9,103 nt of DNA, from positions 1-9,103 of the forward strand of contig CALMHV010000095.1 in NCBI GenBank assembly GCA_937863905.1, given 5' to 3'. Below the pieces are notes generated by a model that saw only the letters and a list, made by a program, of their open reading frames with translations, made no database searches and was not told where the DNA came from. The translations under genes were made by a program, and so were the position numbers. This stretch comes from an uncultured Bacillota bacterium. Its GTDB lineage: Bacteria; Bacillota; Sulfobacillia; UBA995; UBA9673. Positions 1-6,718 of this stretch are shown piece after piece; within the stretch, counting starts at the first letter, position 1; each line of letters opens with the position of its first letter.

Positions 1-1023
1 CTCATCACCAGCCGCAGCCCGCTCTACTACGTCTCGGCCGCCTTTTGGGCCCGGGACGCCTTGCTCTGGAGTTTCCCGGGGCTCCTGCTCACGGACCCCG
101 TCCTGGCCGAGGAGGCCATCGGTGTCGCCTTCGACCGGTACTTCCACCACGCCGGCAGCCACTCCCTCTACATGGACGGACGCCTGCTCTACCCGGGCTT
201 CGAACTCGACGAGCTGGCCGCCTACCCGATTGCCCTCCGGCGCTACGTGGAGGCCACCGGTGACCGGGACATCCTCGCTCGCCGGAACCTCCTGCCCAAG
301 CTGAGGAGGCTCTTTGGCCTGCTGGCGCAGGAGAAGCACCCGGATCCCGGCACCCACCTCTACCGGACGTTCCTCCTGCCCTCGGACGACCCGGCGAGCC
401 ACCCTTACGTCACCTACGACAACGTGATGGTCTGGCGGGCCTGCCGCGATTTCGCCGATCTTCTGGAGTGGGGGGGCCAGGCGGAGGACGCCGCGGCGCT
501 GCGCGGCGAGGCCGCCGTCCACCGGGAGGAGGCCGCCCTGGTCCGGGATTCCATCTACAAGCATCTGGTCATCGCTGGTCCGAAGGGACCGATGTTCGTC
601 TGGTCCTCGGACCTTGCAGGAGGAAGCGAGGTCGCCGACGAACCACCCGGCAGCCTGGAGCTTCTGGCCTACTACGGTTTCTGCCCCCAGGACGACGAAG
701 TCTGGCGGAACACGCTCGACTGGATCCTCTCGCGGGACAACCCCTATCGCTACAGCGACGTTCCGTTTCCCGGTCTGGGCTGCCCGCACGCCAAGCACCC
801 GTTCGTGATGGGCCTTTTCAACGCCCTCCTGGGCGGGCGGCCCGAGCGGGTCCGGGAGGCGGAGGGCGTGCTCCTGCGGGCGCCGCTGGACACCGGCCTG
901 GCTTGCGAGGCTTTCGACCGCCAGTCCGGCGAGGTGAAGACCGGGGCCGCCTTCGCCACCTGCGCGGGTTTCCTCGGGTACGCGATGGACCGGGTCTTCG
1001 GCCGCAAGGTCGAGAAAGGCTAG
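1..1023 (+). CDS. Glycoside hydrolase of (alpha/alpha)6-barrel type, C-terminal part (5' end outside window)
   Basis: The frame is open from base 1 to the TAG at 1021-1023, so this is the last 340 residues of a longer protein. Fragment residues 15-27 (FWARDALLWSFPG) resemble the 'RD...lPGLLL' segment of glycogen-debranching and other (alpha/alpha)6 hydrolases. Residues 64-88 (YPGFELDE followed by RYVEATGD) look like the helical segment with acidic residues that lines the active site of such barrels. Many Trp, Tyr and acidic residues fit a carbohydrate-binding cleft. There are no membrane segments, and any N-terminal domain or signal lies outside the window. Candidate families are the debranching-enzyme C-terminal domain, GH125 (exo-alpha-mannosidase) or GH63/GH15-like enzymes. 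I cannot assign catalytic residues or substrate. It ends 93 bp before the transaldolase gene on the same strand, and a joint transcript is possible. The fold class is fairly likely, the exact family is not. Confidence 0.6.
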   Translation, partial: LITSRSPLYYVSAAFWARDALLWSFPGLLLTDPVLAEEAIGVAFDRYFHHAGSHSLYMDGRLLYPGFELDELAAYPIALRRYVEATGDRDILARRNLLPKLRRLFGLLAQEKHPDPGTHLYRTFLLPSDDPASHPYVTYDNVMVWRACRDFADLLEWGGQAEDAAALRGEAAVHREEAALVRDSIYKHLVIAGPKGPMFVWSSDLAGGSEVADEPPGSLELLAYYGFCPQDDEVWRNTLDWILSRDNPYRYSDVPFPGLGCPHAKHPFVMGLFNALLGGRPERVREAEGVLLRAPLDTGLACEAFDRQSGEVKTGAAFATCAGFLGYAMDRVFGRKVEKG

Positions 1024-1104
1024 GCGCCGCCGCCAACGTTGGAGAATACAGGAACGGACCAGGGTTTGTGGAATACAGACGCTGGACAGACTAGCCCGCG
1101 TCCG

Positions 1105-1110
1105 AGGAGG
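1105..1110 (+). promoter_or_regulatory. Ribosome binding site fixing the TTG start of the transaldolase
   Basis: AGGAGG lies 6 nt before TTG at 1117. This favours TTG over the upstream in-frame start at 1039, which would add 26 residues with no family counterpart. Confidence 0.85.
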
Positions 1111-1116
1111 TTCGGT

Positions 1117-1767
1117 TTGAGGCTCTTTCTCGATACCGCCAACATCGATGAGATCCGCGAAGCAGTAGGCTGGGGAGTCATTTCCGGCGTCACGACCAAT
1201 CCCACGCTGGTGGCCAGGGAACAGGGGCGCACGTTCGCCGAGATCCTCCGGGAGATAACCGACATTGTCCCGGGGCCGGTCAGCGCTGAGGCCATCAGCC
1301 TGGACGCTCCAGGGATGATCGCCGAGGCCCGCACCCTGGCGGCCGCGGCCGAGAACATAGTCGTGAAGATCCCGATGACCCCGGAGGGGCTCAAGGCCGC
1401 CAAGACGCTCGCCGGCGAGGGCATCCGCACCAACGTGACGCTTGTCTTTTCCGCCAACCAGGCGCTCCTGGCGGCGCTGGCCGGCGCGAGTTACGTCAGC
1501 CCGTTCGTCGGGCGGCTCGACGACGCCGGGCATGACGGCATGCAGGTGGTCCGGGACATCGCGCAGATCTTCGAGATCCACGGGCTCGAGTCCGAGATTA
1601 TCGCCGCCAGCATCAGGCACCCGCTGCACGTCATCGATGCCGCCAAGGCGGGCGCCGACATCGCCACCGTCCCGATGAAGGTCCTGCGGGCCATGGTCAG
1701 CCACCCGCTCACCGATCGCGGCATCGAGATGTTCCTTGCCGACTGGAAAAAAGTCAAGACGGGCTAG
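1117..1767 (+). CDS. tal: Transaldolase, small TalC/FSA-type subfamily
   Basis: Predicted cytosolic transaldolase of the non-oxidative pentose phosphate pathway, moving a dihydroxyacetone unit between sugar phosphates through a Schiff base. The TTG start at 1117 has AGGAGG 6 nt upstream and gives 216 residues, the normal size for this subfamily, beginning [15 protein letters not shown]. The TTNPTLV segment (residues 26-32) and the VVKIPMT segment carrying the Schiff-base lysine K84 are clear. Family knowledge separates true transaldolases from fructose-6-phosphate aldolases at a few active-site positions. Here E58 replaces the aldolase Gln (Q59 in E. coli FsaA), and S128-P-F130 replaces Ala-Pro-Tyr (A129 and Y131). 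I therefore infer transaldolase rather than aldolase activity. A transaldolase gene close upstream of rho is also known in Bacillus subtilis (ywjH). I see no strong promoter in the 93-bp gap before it. Confidence 0.93.
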   Translation: MRLFLDTANIDEIREAVGWGVISGVTTNPTLVAREQGRTFAEILREITDIVPGPVSAEAISLDAPGMIAEARTLAAAAENIVVKIPMTPEGLKAAKTLAGEGIRTNVTLVFSANQALLAALAGASYVSPFVGRLDDAGHDGMQVVRDIAQIFEIHGLESEIIAASIRHPLHVIDAAKAGADIATVPMKVLRAMVSHPLTDRGIEMFLADWKKVKTG

Positions 1768-1813
1768 AGCCCGGACCGCGCCCGGGCCAACACGGTTCAT
1801 AGCGCGGGCTTTT
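1768..1813 (+). terminator. Possible terminator after the transaldolase gene
   Basis: AGCCCG (1768-1773) can pair with CGGGCT (1805-1810), which runs into TTTTCC. GC-rich material in between offers competing pairs, such as GCCCGG (1769-1774) with CCGGGC (1782-1787). The stem is short and the loop long, so this is a weak candidate. Confidence 0.25.
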
Positions 1814-1825
1814 CCGGACTATGCT
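1796..1825 (+). promoter_or_regulatory. Weak sigma-A-like promoter candidate for rho
   Basis: TTCATA (1796-1801, four of six matches to TTGACA) and TATGCT (1820-1825, four of six matches to TATAAT) are separated by 18 nt. It would give a rho leader of about 130 nt, which holds a small hairpin (1835-1851, 6-bp stem, loop CCCCG) and the direct repeat at 1868-1885. It is only a candidate. Confidence 0.25.
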
Positions 1826-1867
1826 AGTGCGGCCAGGTTGCCCCGTAACCTTTCGTAGAGACGGCCC

Positions 1868-1885
1868 GTTGTCGGTTGTTGTCGG
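1868..1885 (+). repeat. Direct repeat GTTGTCGG in the rho leader
   Basis: GTTGTCGG occurs at 1868-1875 and again at 1878-1885, so the copies start 10 bp apart, about one DNA helical turn. It lies 77 bp before the rho start. It could be an operator or part of the leader RNA, or chance. Confidence 0.4.
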
Positions 1886-1949
1886 CCAATCCAACTAGGT
1901 TGAATTCCCCTGAGTGAGACGTTCGCCGCCTCGGCCGAACGTCAAAGAC

Positions 1950-1956
1950 GAGGTGA
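1950..1956 (+). promoter_or_regulatory. Ribosome binding site fixing the TTG start of rho
   Basis: GAGGTGA is 5 nt before TTG at 1962. The in-frame GTG at 1959 would be only 2 nt away, and the start at 1914 adds residues absent from Rho proteins. Confidence 0.75.
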
Positions 1957-1961
1957 GTGTG

Positions 1962-3218
<1,257 letters not shown>

Positions 3219-3248
3219 GTCGGCACGGCATTGTAATTGGGTAGATAC

Positions 3249-3278
3249 GGGGCGTCGCGCCTAGTGGTGCGACGCCCC
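3249..3278 (+). terminator. Strong stem-loop after rho, without T tract
   Basis: Bases 3249-3261 pair with 3266-3278 over 13 bp (one G-U pair) around the loop TAGT. The following bases (AAGGCTTCTC) contain no T run, and the minus-strand exit has none either. It may be a mRNA 3' stabiliser, a pause site or an atypical terminator. The stem is certain, the role is not. Confidence 0.55.
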
Positions 3279-3353
3279 AAGGCTTCTCGGGGGATAGAAA
3301 GCGGACTCGTCGGACCAGAATAAGTACCGGATGACGGACTCGCACGATGTGGT

Positions 3354-3360
3354 AAGGAGG
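3354..3360 (+). promoter_or_regulatory. Ribosome binding site fixing the GTG start of the LysM/M23 gene
   Basis: AAGGAGG lies 7 nt before GTG 3368. The ATG at 3331 is in another frame and overlaps only a spurious reading frame. Confidence 0.85.
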
Positions 3361-3367
3361 GAAGACA

Positions 3368-4366
3368 GTGGGTTCGTGGGAAAGGCTCGGCAGGACTGTG
3401 GGGCTCCTCGTGCTCGTGGCCACGCTCAGCGCGGCCTCGGCGGGCAACGTCATGGTCTCCCCTCGGGCGTCGCCCGTTCCCGCGCCCATCGCCCTCGCGC
3501 CCATCGCCCTCGCGCCCAGCGCCCTCGCGACGGAAGCCGCGCCCCCGACCACGGAAGCCGAGCCCGCGACTTCCTCCTCCACCGGTCCCGTCGACGCAGG
3601 CGCCGGCGTGACGACGGAGTTGCCCTTCGTCGTCACCCACGTCGTGGCCCAGGGGGAGACCGTCAGCCAGATCGCGCTCCGCTACGGCGTGTCCACATCG
3701 ACCGTGACGGTTTCCTCGGGCGTCCGCAACCCGGACCGCATCTATCCTGGCCAGACCATGGCCTTCCCCTCGGTGGATGGGGTCATCTACCGGGTTCGCT
3801 CGGGCGACAGCCTTTCGTCGGTCGCCACTCTCCACCAGGTGACGGTGGAGGCCATCGCCGGGGCCAATAACATCAGTGACCCCAAGAGCCTCCAGACGGG
3901 GCAGCTTCTCGTCGTCCCGGGTGGCCGGGTGCGCACCGCCGTCACGGCGGCCGCGGGAACCTCGTCCTCGAAGTCGACCGCCCCCGCGGCGTCGGGGGGC
4001 ACGTTGGCCTGGCCGGTGCTGGGCTCCGTGAGTTCGCGGTTCGGGCCCCGCTGGGGCCACACGCACTCCGGCGTCGACATCGCCGCCGCCTACGAGACCA
4101 CCATCCACGCGGCGGCCGCCGGGAAGGTCATCTTCGTCGGATGGTACGGCCAATATGGTCGGTGTGTCATCCTGGACCACGGCGGCGGGCTCACGACCCT
4201 CTACGGCCACGCCTCCAGCATTCTCGTCCATACCGGGGACCACGTCCAGCGGGGCGACGCCATCGCCGAAGTGGGGTCGAGCGGGAACTCCACAGGACCC
4301 CACCTGCACTTCGAGGTCCGCGTCGCGGGCGAGCCGCGTAACCCGCTCAACTACCTGGGTGGGTAG
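3368..4366 (+). CDS. Secreted LysM-LysM-M23 peptidoglycan endopeptidase
   Basis: Predicted exported zinc endopeptidase cutting peptide bridges of peptidoglycan during growth, division or sporulation. The 332-residue protein starts at GTG 3368. Residues 1-25 form a Sec signal peptide (hydrophobic [10 protein letters not shown], likely cleavage after ASA at 23-25). Residues 30-82 form a Pro/Ala/Thr/Ser-rich linker with an imperfect IALAP repeat. LysM domains cover about 89-133 ([18 protein letters not shown] start) and 140-184 ([19 protein letters not shown] start), followed by a second Ser/Ala linker. The M23 domain runs from about 214 to the end. It contains HSGVD (233-237), YGH (279-281) and HLH (312-314), matching the zinc ligands H233, D237 and H314 and the catalytic histidines H281 and H312, so it looks active rather than degenerate. 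It lies between rho and rpmE, 149 bp after rho, with no clear promoter of its own. The physiological target and timing are unknown. Confidence 0.93.
   Translation: MGSWERLGRTVGLLVLVATLSAASAGNVMVSPRASPVPAPIALAPIALAPSALATEAAPPTTEAEPATSSSTGPVDAGAGVTTELPFVVTHVVAQGETVSQIALRYGVSTSTVTVSSGVRNPDRIYPGQTMAFPSVDGVIYRVRSGDSLSSVATLHQVTVEAIAGANNISDPKSLQTGQLLVVPGGRVRTAVTAAAGTSSSKSTAPAASGGTLAWPVLGSVSSRFGPRWGHTHSGVDIAAAYETTIHAAAAGKVIFVGWYGQYGRCVILDHGGGLTTLYGHASSILVHTGDHVQRGDAIAEVGSSGNSTGPHLHFEVRVAGEPRNPLNYLGG
3481..3530 (+). repeat. 15-bp tandem repeat coding the IALAP linker
   Basis: The unit CGCGCCCATCGCCCT occupies 3481-3495 and 3496-3510 exactly, then 3511-3525 with one change (T to G), and a partial copy follows to about 3530. 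It encodes [15 protein letters not shown] in the linker before the first LysM domain. The length is a multiple of three, so copy-number change keeps the frame. Confidence 0.9.
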
Positions 4367-4375
4367 CGGTTTCCC

Positions 4376-4406
4376 TTGGACAGCCCGCGAGACCCCGTGC
4401 TATAAT
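4376..4406 (+). promoter_or_regulatory. Sigma-A promoter of rpmE with perfect extended -10
   Basis: TTGGAC (4376-4381; four of six -35 matches) is followed after 19 nt by TGCTATAAT (4398-4406), a perfect -10 with the TGn extension. The long spacer is offset by the extended -10. Transcription should begin near 4412-4414, about 55 nt before the rpmE start. This is the clearest promoter in the window. Confidence 0.8.
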
Positions 4407-4411
4407 TCAGA

Positions 4412-4454
4412 TTGCTTTTGCCGGCGCACCTGCTTTTCCCAACCCCGAGAGCAA
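4412..4454 (+). promoter_or_regulatory. Candidate L31 leader hairpin
   Basis: TTGCTTTTG (4412-4420) can pair with CGAGAGCAA (4446-4454), 9 bp including two G-U pairs, around a 25-nt loop. The helix begins at the predicted transcription start and its 3' arm overlaps the first two bases of the rpmE Shine-Dalgarno AAGAAGG (4453-4459). Autogenous ribosomal-protein leaders for L31 are known in several phyla. Whether this is one is inference. Confidence 0.4.
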
Positions 4455-4467
4455 GAAGGTGTATCAG

Positions 4468-4779
4468 GTGAAGAAGGACATTCATCCGGTGTACTTCCCG
4501 GACGGTCGCATCGTTTGCGCCTGCGGCGCCGTTCACGACATCGGCTCCACCAAGAAGGACCAGAAGATCGAAATCTGCGCGAAGTGTCATCCGTTCTACA
4601 CGGGCACGCGGCGCATCGTCGACACGGCGGGCCGCGTGGAGCGGTTCATCAGGAAGTACAATTGGGGCCAGCAGCCGGCCGAGGAAGAGAAGAAGGGGCC
4701 GAAGCCCAAGACCAAGAAGGGCGCCGAGGAAGCCCTCAAGATCCTCAAGGAGATGGAGGGCGAACCTAAGAAGGCCTAG
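4468..4779 (+). CDS. rpmE: 50S ribosomal protein bL31, zinc-binding form, with C-terminal extension
   Basis: Large-subunit protein near the bridge to the small subunit. GTG at 4468 is chosen because the product then begins MKKDIHP, as E. coli L31 does. AAGAAGG (4453-4459) is 8 nt upstream, and the in-frame GTG at 4459 would overlap that site. The 103-residue protein keeps the zinc-ribbon cysteines C17, C19, C37 and C40, the CHPFYTG segment (40-46) and [11 protein letters not shown] (55-65), so it is the C+ form rather than the zinc-free paralogue induced in zinc starvation. The L31 core ends near residue 66. Residues 67-103 are an added Lys/Glu-rich tail with a likely short helix ([13 protein letters not shown]), while typical L31 proteins have about 66-90 residues. 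It has its own promoter and a following hairpin, so it can be expressed alone. Confidence 0.95.
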   Translation: MKKDIHPVYFPDGRIVCACGAVHDIGSTKKDQKIEICAKCHPFYTGTRRIVDTAGRVERFIRKYNWGQQPAEEEKKGPKPKTKKGAEEALKILKEMEGEPKKA

Positions 4780-4833
4780 ACCGGCCTTTGCGGGCGAACC
4801 ACTCGTCGGCGTGAGAACCAGCGAAGACACGAT

Positions 4834-4861
4834 GGGCCGGCCCCTTAGGGGCCGGCCTCTT
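4834..4861 (+). terminator. Terminator-like hairpin after rpmE
   Basis: GGCCGGCCCC (4835-4844) pairs perfectly with GGGGCCGGCC (4848-4857) around TTA, with a further G-U pair at 4834/4858, followed by TCTTAAT. The stem is very strong and the T tract weak. It probably separates rpmE from the transporter operon. Confidence 0.65.
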
Positions 4862-4902
4862 AATACCCACTCGGCGGGGCCATACCCCGTAGCCCGGTCG
4901 CG

Positions 4903-4951
4903 GCGGCGGGAAGGAATCTCTCGATTGAGGCTTGAAGTTTCTCCCTGCCGT
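4903..4951 (+). promoter_or_regulatory. Candidate leader stem 1
   Basis: 4903-4911 pairs with 4942-4951 (nine pairs, one G-U, T4946 bulged), with an inner CTC/GAG pairing (4918-4920 with 4927-4929). It is part of the structured stretch before the binding-protein gene. Confidence 0.35.
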
Positions 4952-4958
4952 AGTCTGT

Positions 4959-5022
4959 GGCTTTGTCCTTCGGTTTCATGTGGGGGGTGGAGACGTCCCG
5001 GGCAGGCCGAACGGGCAAAGCT
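4959..5022 (+). promoter_or_regulatory. Candidate leader stem 2 (15-bp long-range helix)
   Basis: GGCTTTGTCC (4959-4968) pairs with 5013-5022 (ten pairs including two G-U). The helix continues after one bulged base (C5012) with TTCGG (4969-4973) against CCGAA (5007-5011). A G-rich apical loop (4982-4990) can pair with CCC at 4997-4999. This is the longest helix in the gap. Confidence 0.45.
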
Positions 5023-5034
5023 CGACGGATGAAG

Positions 5035-5081
5035 CGGAGAACAGCCACGATCTCCGAGTTCCCTGTTGTGACGAAAGGAGG
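5035..5081 (+). promoter_or_regulatory. Candidate switch stem beside the ribosome binding site
   Basis: CGGAGA (5035-5040) pairs perfectly with TCTCCG (5051-5056). Competing pairs exist: AACAG (5040-5044) with CTGTT (5063-5067), and CTCC (5052-5055) with GGAG (5077-5080) of the Shine-Dalgarno. Mutually exclusive folds that free or hide the ribosome site are therefore possible. The role is inference. Confidence 0.35.
5074..5081 (+). promoter_or_regulatory. Ribosome binding site fixing the TTG start of the binding protein
   Basis: AAAGGAGG lies 7 nt before TTG 5089. It outweighs the longer open frame starting at 4957, which would put 44 residues ahead of the signal peptide. Confidence 0.88.
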
Positions 5082-5088
5082 GCACACG

Positions 5089-5910
5089 TTGTCCAGAAAG
5101 TACAAAGTACTGGTTGCGCTCTTGCTGGCCGTGGCCTTGGTGTTCTCGGTGGCGGCCGTCGCCGGCTGCAAGCCGAAGAACGCACTGCAGGCCATCCTGA
5201 AGGCCAAGAAGATCATCGTCGGGACCTCAGCCGACTATCCGCCGTTCGAGTTCGTGGATGAGGCGACCGGCAACTACACCGGGTTCGATGTCGAACTCAT
5301 GGAGATGGTCGCCGAGAAGCTGGGCGTCACGGTGGAGTGGAAGGACATGACCTTCGATATCGTTCTAAACTCCCTGCAATCAGGCCAGATCAACGCGGCC
5401 ATCGCGGCCATGAGCATCAATCCCGAGCGCCAGGAGCAGGCTCTCTTCTCCAACCCCTACTGGGAGTCGCCCAATGCCGTCCTGGTCAAGGTGGGCAGCA
5501 CGGTGACCATCACCGACCCGTTGGTCGACTTCCCCGCCCTACTCATCGGCGTGCAGTCCGGAACCATCCATGAGACCTACGTCAAGGAGCTCATCGATGC
5601 CGGCACGATGGAAGCCGCCAACCTGAGTTCCTACCCCCGGGCCGACCAGGCCATCCTGGACCTCGTGGCTGGCCGCCTGGACGCCGTCTACATGGATGCC
5701 GCCGCCGCCCAGGCCTTCACGGTGAGCCACCCGGTGGTCATCGCTATGGTGCACAAGGTCGAGAGCGGGATGGGTATCGCCGTCATGTTGGGTGAACAGG
5801 AACTCGTCGACAGAATCAACGAAATCCTGGCCCAGCTCACGGAAGACGGAAGCATCGAGGCTCTCGCTGACAAGTACAACATTGCGCAGACTCTGGCCGA
5901 GGGTGGCTAG
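5089..5910 (+). CDS. Polar amino acid ABC transporter, substrate-binding lipoprotein (SBP_bac_3 family)
   Basis: Captures an amino acid outside the membrane and delivers it to the permeases encoded downstream. From TTG 5089 the protein has 273 residues. Its lipoprotein signal has a basic start (SRKYK), a hydrophobic core and the lipobox VAGC with C27 as the lipidated residue. The mature domain opens with IIVGTSADYPPFEF (42-55) and YTGFDVELMEMVAEKLG (63-79), both family hallmarks. R114 in MSINPERQ is the expected ligand alpha-carboxylate contact, SNPYW follows (121-125), and GVQSGT (154-159) and LDAVYMD (197-203) match the second lobe, with D203 a candidate alpha-amino contact. The ligand cannot be read reliably; Glu/Gln, basic amino acids and cystine are all possible. 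It leads the four-gene operon and its stop is 69 bp before permease 1, in the same frame. The long structured leader upstream suggests post-transcriptional control. Confidence 0.93.
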   Translation: MSRKYKVLVALLLAVALVFSVAAVAGCKPKNALQAILKAKKIIVGTSADYPPFEFVDEATGNYTGFDVELMEMVAEKLGVTVEWKDMTFDIVLNSLQSGQINAAIAAMSINPERQEQALFSNPYWESPNAVLVKVGSTVTITDPLVDFPALLIGVQSGTIHETYVKELIDAGTMEAANLSSYPRADQAILDLVAGRLDAVYMDAAAAQAFTVSHPVVIAMVHKVESGMGIAVMLGEQELVDRINEILAQLTEDGSIEALADKYNIAQTLAEGG

Positions 5911-5925
5911 AGCCTAGTTCTTCGT

Positions 5926-5980
5926 CGGCGGGGCCGGGACCAGGGTTCTCGTGGCGCCCCCGGAGTCATCGGCCCCGCCG
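5926..5980 (+). repeat. Perfect 10-bp inverted repeat between binding protein and permease 1
   Basis: CGGCGGGGCC (5926-5935) is the exact reverse complement of GGCCCCGCCG (5971-5980), separated by 35 nt in which further short pairs form (GGG 5936-5938 with the C run near 5957, CCA 5940-5942 with TGG 5952-5954). The right arm ends on the first base of the permease GTG start. Stem-loops after a binding-protein gene often keep its mRNA more abundant than the permease part; that role is inferred. Confidence 0.7.
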
Positions 5981-6654
5981 TGTTTCGTCCCGCCCGGGAC
6001 CATCGGCTGGACCTATCTCTGTTCCTGCGTTCCCTCAAGTTCATAGCTCCGGCCATCAAGGTGACGGTGCTGCTCACCGTGTTCGCTCTCACCTTCGGCC
6101 TGGTCTTCGGGCTGGCCCTGGCCGTCGCCCGCGTCTATGGGAATCGCTTTGCCGCGACCGCCGCCGGTGCCTACAGCCGCGTGGTCCGGAGCTTGCCCAC
6201 GCTTGTCGTCCTCTACATTTTCTATAACCTGGCTTGGGTCGCGTTTCGGGTCGGGGGCGTGGCGGCCGCCGTCATCGCCTTGACGGCCTGTACCACCGCC
6301 TACCAGTCGGAGATCTTCCGCGGGGCGATTCAGTCGCTGGGAACCGGGCAGATGGCCGCGGCCCGGTCTTTGGGGATGAGCCGGGCGACCGCCATCCGCT
6401 CGGTCATCATCCCGCAAGTCCTGCGTCTGGCCATCCCGTCGTGGTCAAACGAGGCGGCCATCGTCCTGAAGGACTCTTCCCTGGCTTCTGCCGTTGGAAC
6501 GGCCGAGGTCTTCCGCCGTTCGCAGCAGATTGGCGCGGCGAACCGGGACTACTTGACCGCGTTCCTGGCCGCCGGGCTCATCTATTTCTGCCTGACCTTC
6601 ATCACCAACCGCGTCCTGGACTTCGCCCATAAACGCTACAAGCTGAAGACCTGA
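5980..6654 (+). CDS. Polar amino acid ABC transporter permease 1 (HisM/GlnP type)
   Basis: Inner-membrane permease subunit of 224 residues. Likely membrane segments are about 27-51, 73-88, 91-107, 154-175 and 191-210. The cytoplasmic EAA loop, which contacts the ATPase, lies at about 120-147 ([14 protein letters not shown], then IIPQ), with the conserved Gly at 132. The segment before the second membrane helix reads [11 protein letters not shown] (69-79), whereas permease 2 has the family's usual [11 protein letters not shown], so this subunit is more divergent there. The GTG at 5980 is the only plausible start before the first membrane segment, but no good Shine-Dalgarno precedes it (CGGAG at 5961-5965 is about 14 nt away) and the start sits at the end of a hairpin. 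The frame is open back to the TAG of the binding-protein gene. It probably pairs with permease 2 as a heterodimer. Confidence 0.9.
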   Translation: MFRPARDHRLDLSLFLRSLKFIAPAIKVTVLLTVFALTFGLVFGLALAVARVYGNRFAATAAGAYSRVVRSLPTLVVLYIFYNLAWVAFRVGGVAAAVIALTACTTAYQSEIFRGAIQSLGTGQMAAARSLGMSRATAIRSVIIPQVLRLAIPSWSNEAAIVLKDSSLASAVGTAEVFRRSQQIGAANRDYLTAFLAAGLIYFCLTFITNRVLDFAHKRYKLKT

Positions 6655-6718
6655 ACCTGGCGACGCCGCGCTCTCATCAGCCCGGCTCCAGGGGCCCAGA
6701 AACGAGGGATCGACTCCG

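Larger units (their letters stand above)
4780..5088 (+). other. 309-bp gene-free region: terminator-like hairpin, then candidate structured leader
   Basis: No credible gene lies here. The longer open frames on both strands have no family resemblance and either run into neighbouring genes or lack a ribosome site. The left part holds the 4834-4861 hairpin. From about 4872 onward a series of stems can form (4872-4894, 4903-4951, 4959-5022, 5035-5056), ending at the Shine-Dalgarno 5074-5081. I found no convincing sigma-A promoter. The region does not match any riboswitch or T-box consensus I know. Confidence 0.7.

Noticed and set aside
1899..1915. tRNA T-arm-like sequence (GGTTGAATTCC)
   Set aside because: The consensus GTTCRA is not met, and no acceptor, D or anticodon arms can be found around it.
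4834..4861. Perfect palindromic GGCCGGCC arms as a mobile-element end or recombination site
   Set aside because: A single copy with a 3-nt loop directly after rpmE is better explained as a terminator-like hairpin; no transposase or second copy is visible.
4985..4999. Possible T-box core (GGGTGGAGACGTCCC)
   Set aside because: It departs from the TGGNACC core, and I see no specifier stem or terminator/antiterminator pair.
4957..5088. Upstream extension of the binding protein by 44 residues
   Set aside because: It would place a hydrophilic stretch before the lipoprotein signal, and the AAAGGAGG site points to TTG 5089.
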